A stretch of 64,000 nucleotides of DNA from Pseudomonadota bacterium (lineage in GTDB: Bacteria; Pseudomonadota; Alphaproteobacteria; Rhizobiales; MH13): positions 124,001 to 188,000 of the forward strand of contig JBCCPK010000004.1 in NCBI GenBank assembly GCA_039024915.1, read 5' to 3'. The notes under the pieces are model-generated. The model searched no databases, was not told the origin of the DNA, and was given only the letters and a program-made list of their open reading frames with translations. Each line of letters begins with the position of its first letter. Within the stretch, counting starts at the first letter, position 1. Position numbers and translations under genes: made by a program. Positions 62,536 to 64,000 of this stretch are shown in pieces.

Positions 62536-63999
62536 CTAGTAGGGGCGCGGTATCGGCGCGGGCACGGCTCGCGGAATGGCGCGCCCGATATTTGTCCCTG
62601 TGGTCTGCGGCGTTGCCGAAGCCGCGACCGGTGGCTGGAGAATGACCACGGGTCCTTGGGCGCTTGGCGCGACCTGTCCCGGCGCGGCCTGCACAGCTGC
62701 GGGCGGTTGTGCTGCAGCGAGGCCGACAGCCGGACGAGCAACGGGGCTCGGTACAACCCAGCGGCCACGTCTTGCGACCCCAGGACCAGTTGCGCCGCCA
62801 AGAGCAAGCGCAATGGGGCGAGGCTCCCGGATCACCGGGCCGAGCAGGACGTCGAGGACATTGATTTCTTCTTCCGGTTGACCCTCGGCTGCATCAGTTA
62901 CTTGTCCAGGCAGGACGACCGCGCTGGCATCGCTCGATGCGAACGCATTCCCAGATGCGCTTTGCGGTGCGTAGGCCGGTGAAGCCGTTCCATAGGCCGA
63001 AGCCAGTTCTTCAAACGTTGGCCGTACGCGGGGCCGCTGACATACGATCGGGCGCATCCGCGTTGCATCGGTTCGGACCTGTCCGCTTGGCCGCAGATCA
63101 GCCAACGCGCGGCCCGACGAGCCGAAAAGCCCCCCAGCTCGGCGGAAGCCTTCATCGAGATTGTTGGCCGTCACGACGGCACGCTCGAGCCCCGAGCGCG
63201 CGCCAAGCGTGACGGTAATCAGGGTGCGGCCACCACGCCGCGCGCCTGCAACCAGGTTGAAACCGGAGTCGCAGATGTAGCCGGTCTTGAAGCCAAACGC
63301 TCCGCGATAGCGCTGCAGCAGAATGTTGGAGTTCACCCAGTTTGCGCGGCCCAAGGTCACCGCCGGCATCGAATAGAAGTCTTTGCGGTTGGGGAAGTCG
63401 CGCAACAAGGCGAGCGTCAATACAGCCAGATCGTAGGCCGTTGTAACCTGTCCGCGGCTCGGAAGCCCGTGAGGGTTGGTGAAGGTTGTGCGCCGCATTC
63501 CCAACGTTTGGGCATAGCGGTTCATTTCCGCGATGAACGCTGGCTCGGACCCCGCGACGCTTTCGGCGAGCGCGACCGCGATATCGTTCGCGCTCTTGAC
63601 CATCAGCACCCGTAGTGCGGTTTCGACGGTCAGCGTTTGACCAACCGCTAGGCCAGCCTTTGAGGGCGGTTGGTTCGCAGCATTCTGCGAGATGCGAACC
63701 GGTGACTGCATTGTCACCCGCCCTTCTTGCACGGCGCGGAAAACCACATAAGCGGTCATCATCTTCGTCGTGGAGGCAGGGTACCACGCATCAAAGGGGC
63801 GGTTGGAAGACAGGACGTTGCCCGAATTCACGTCAACTGTGATGGAAGGCCCCGTGTATGGGCCCAGGCCCGAAACTTGGGCGAGCGAGCTGCTTGCTCC
63901 AGCAATAACTGTGCAGGCTGCGAGCACGAACAACGCTAGCGCGCGCAGTGAGGCTATGGGGCGAAGGGGCAAAAGACAGGCGAGGCGAGCGGATGGCAC
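62536..63999 (-). CDS. D-alanyl-D-alanine carboxypeptidase (PBP5/6-type), may extend past the window edge
   Basis: A periplasmic DacA/DacC-type serine carboxypeptidase trimming peptidoglycan. Signal peptide ending ASSSLA. Active-site motifs: Ser76-x-x-Lys79 (STTK), Ser136-Ala-Asn138 and Lys238-Thr-Gly240. The catalytic domain ends near residue 310 and is followed by ~175 residues rich in Pro, Ala and Gln. GTG at 63999 is the first codon visible; the true start could lie outside the window, but the signal peptide appears complete. It is 57 nt downstream of no other gene on its strand, so it may be monocistronic. Confidence 0.85.
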   Translation of the reverse strand: MPSARLACLLPLRPIASLRALALFVLAACTVIAGASSSLAQVSGLGPYTGPSITVDVNSGNVLSSNRPFDAWYPASTTKMMTAYVVFRAVQEGRVTMQSPVRISQNAANQPPSKAGLAVGQTLTVETALRVLMVKSANDIAVALAESVAGSEPAFIAEMNRYAQTLGMRRTTFTNPHGLPSRGQVTTAYDLAVLTLALLRDFPNRKDFYSMPAVTLGRANWVNSNILLQRYRGAFGFKTGYICDSGFNLVAGARRGGRTLITVTLGARSGLERAVVTANNLDEGFRRAGGLFGSSGRALADLRPSGQVRTDATRMRPIVCQRPRVRPTFEELASAYGTASPAYAPQSASGNAFASSDASAVVLPGQVTDAAEGQPEEEINVLDVLLGPVIREPRPIALALGGATGPGVARRGRWVVPSPVARPAVGLAAAQPPAAVQAAPGQVAPSAQGPVVILQPPVAASATPQTTGTNIGRAIPRAVPAPIPRPY

Positions 64000-64000
64000 G

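Overview
The window looks like chromosome of an alphaproteobacterium, most likely of the Hyphomicrobiales and possibly marine. This is inferred from content: a BTLCP-type cysteine peptidase, a perfect CtrA-type box, biuret/carboxybiuret genes of the kind known from rhizobia, BMP- and ProXWV-type importers, moderately high GC, and three sulfotransferase genes. No rRNA, tRNA, CRISPR array, insertion sequence or phage gene was seen.

Region 1 (1-13.9 kb) is a surface-polysaccharide locus. It opens with the end of a NusG/RfaH-type antiterminator. Next come ManC and a GDP-L-fucose synthase, a membrane O-acyltransferase with an SGNH domain, three consecutive sulfotransferases, an SDR epimerase, a Wzy-like polymerase, a divergent left-handed-beta-helix acetyltransferase, a methyltransferase, a Wzx flippase and a GT4 glycosyltransferase. 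Together they suggest a sulfated, acylated polymer that probably contains fucose. Region 2 (14.1-17.6 kb) is a 1155-residue RTX-type calcium-binding protein. Its C-terminal 930 residues are three copies of one ~320-residue module, and a strong terminator follows.

Region 3 (17.7-28.6 kb) holds a metallophosphatase, a BTLCP peptidase and a second export set: an O-antigen-ligase-like protein, a Wza-type lipoprotein behind a CtrA box, two unknown exported proteins, a Wzc-type tyrosine autokinase, a small membrane-anchored protein and a polyprenyl-phosphate sugar transferase.

Region 4 (28.7-44.3 kb) is a nitrogen-scavenging island: a glutamine-synthetase-family ligase, an iron alcohol dehydrogenase and an 8-oxoguanine-deaminase-like amidohydrolase. 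A ten-gene operon follows: BMP binding protein, two permeases, formamidase, biuret hydrolase, ABC ATPase, a second isochorismatase-fold hydrolase (candidate triuret hydrolase), AtzG, AtzE and a GntR/FCD regulator. A convergent allophanate hydrolase completes the route to ammonia and CO2. Two sigma-54 (-24/-12) promoter matches and a TTGTATACAA GntR-type operator lie in its control regions.

Region 5 (44.5-54.6 kb) has a quinone-dependent D-lactate dehydrogenase, a HAMP-GGDEF-EAL protein, a glycine-betaine/proline ABC importer, a RidA-family protein and an AMP-forming acyl-CoA synthetase. Region 6 (54.6-58.3 kb) is a three-gene minus-strand operon: a Wzx-type flippase, a CelD/FemAB-like GNAT protein and a divergent paralogue of leucyl/phenylalanyl-tRNA-protein transferase (Aat). 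I consider it the best candidate for an undescribed system. Region 7 (58.4-64 kb) has a NIT-domain chemoreceptor, a DUF924 protein, a TusA-like protein, a His-rich COG0523 GTPase and a D,D-carboxypeptidase that reaches the window edge.
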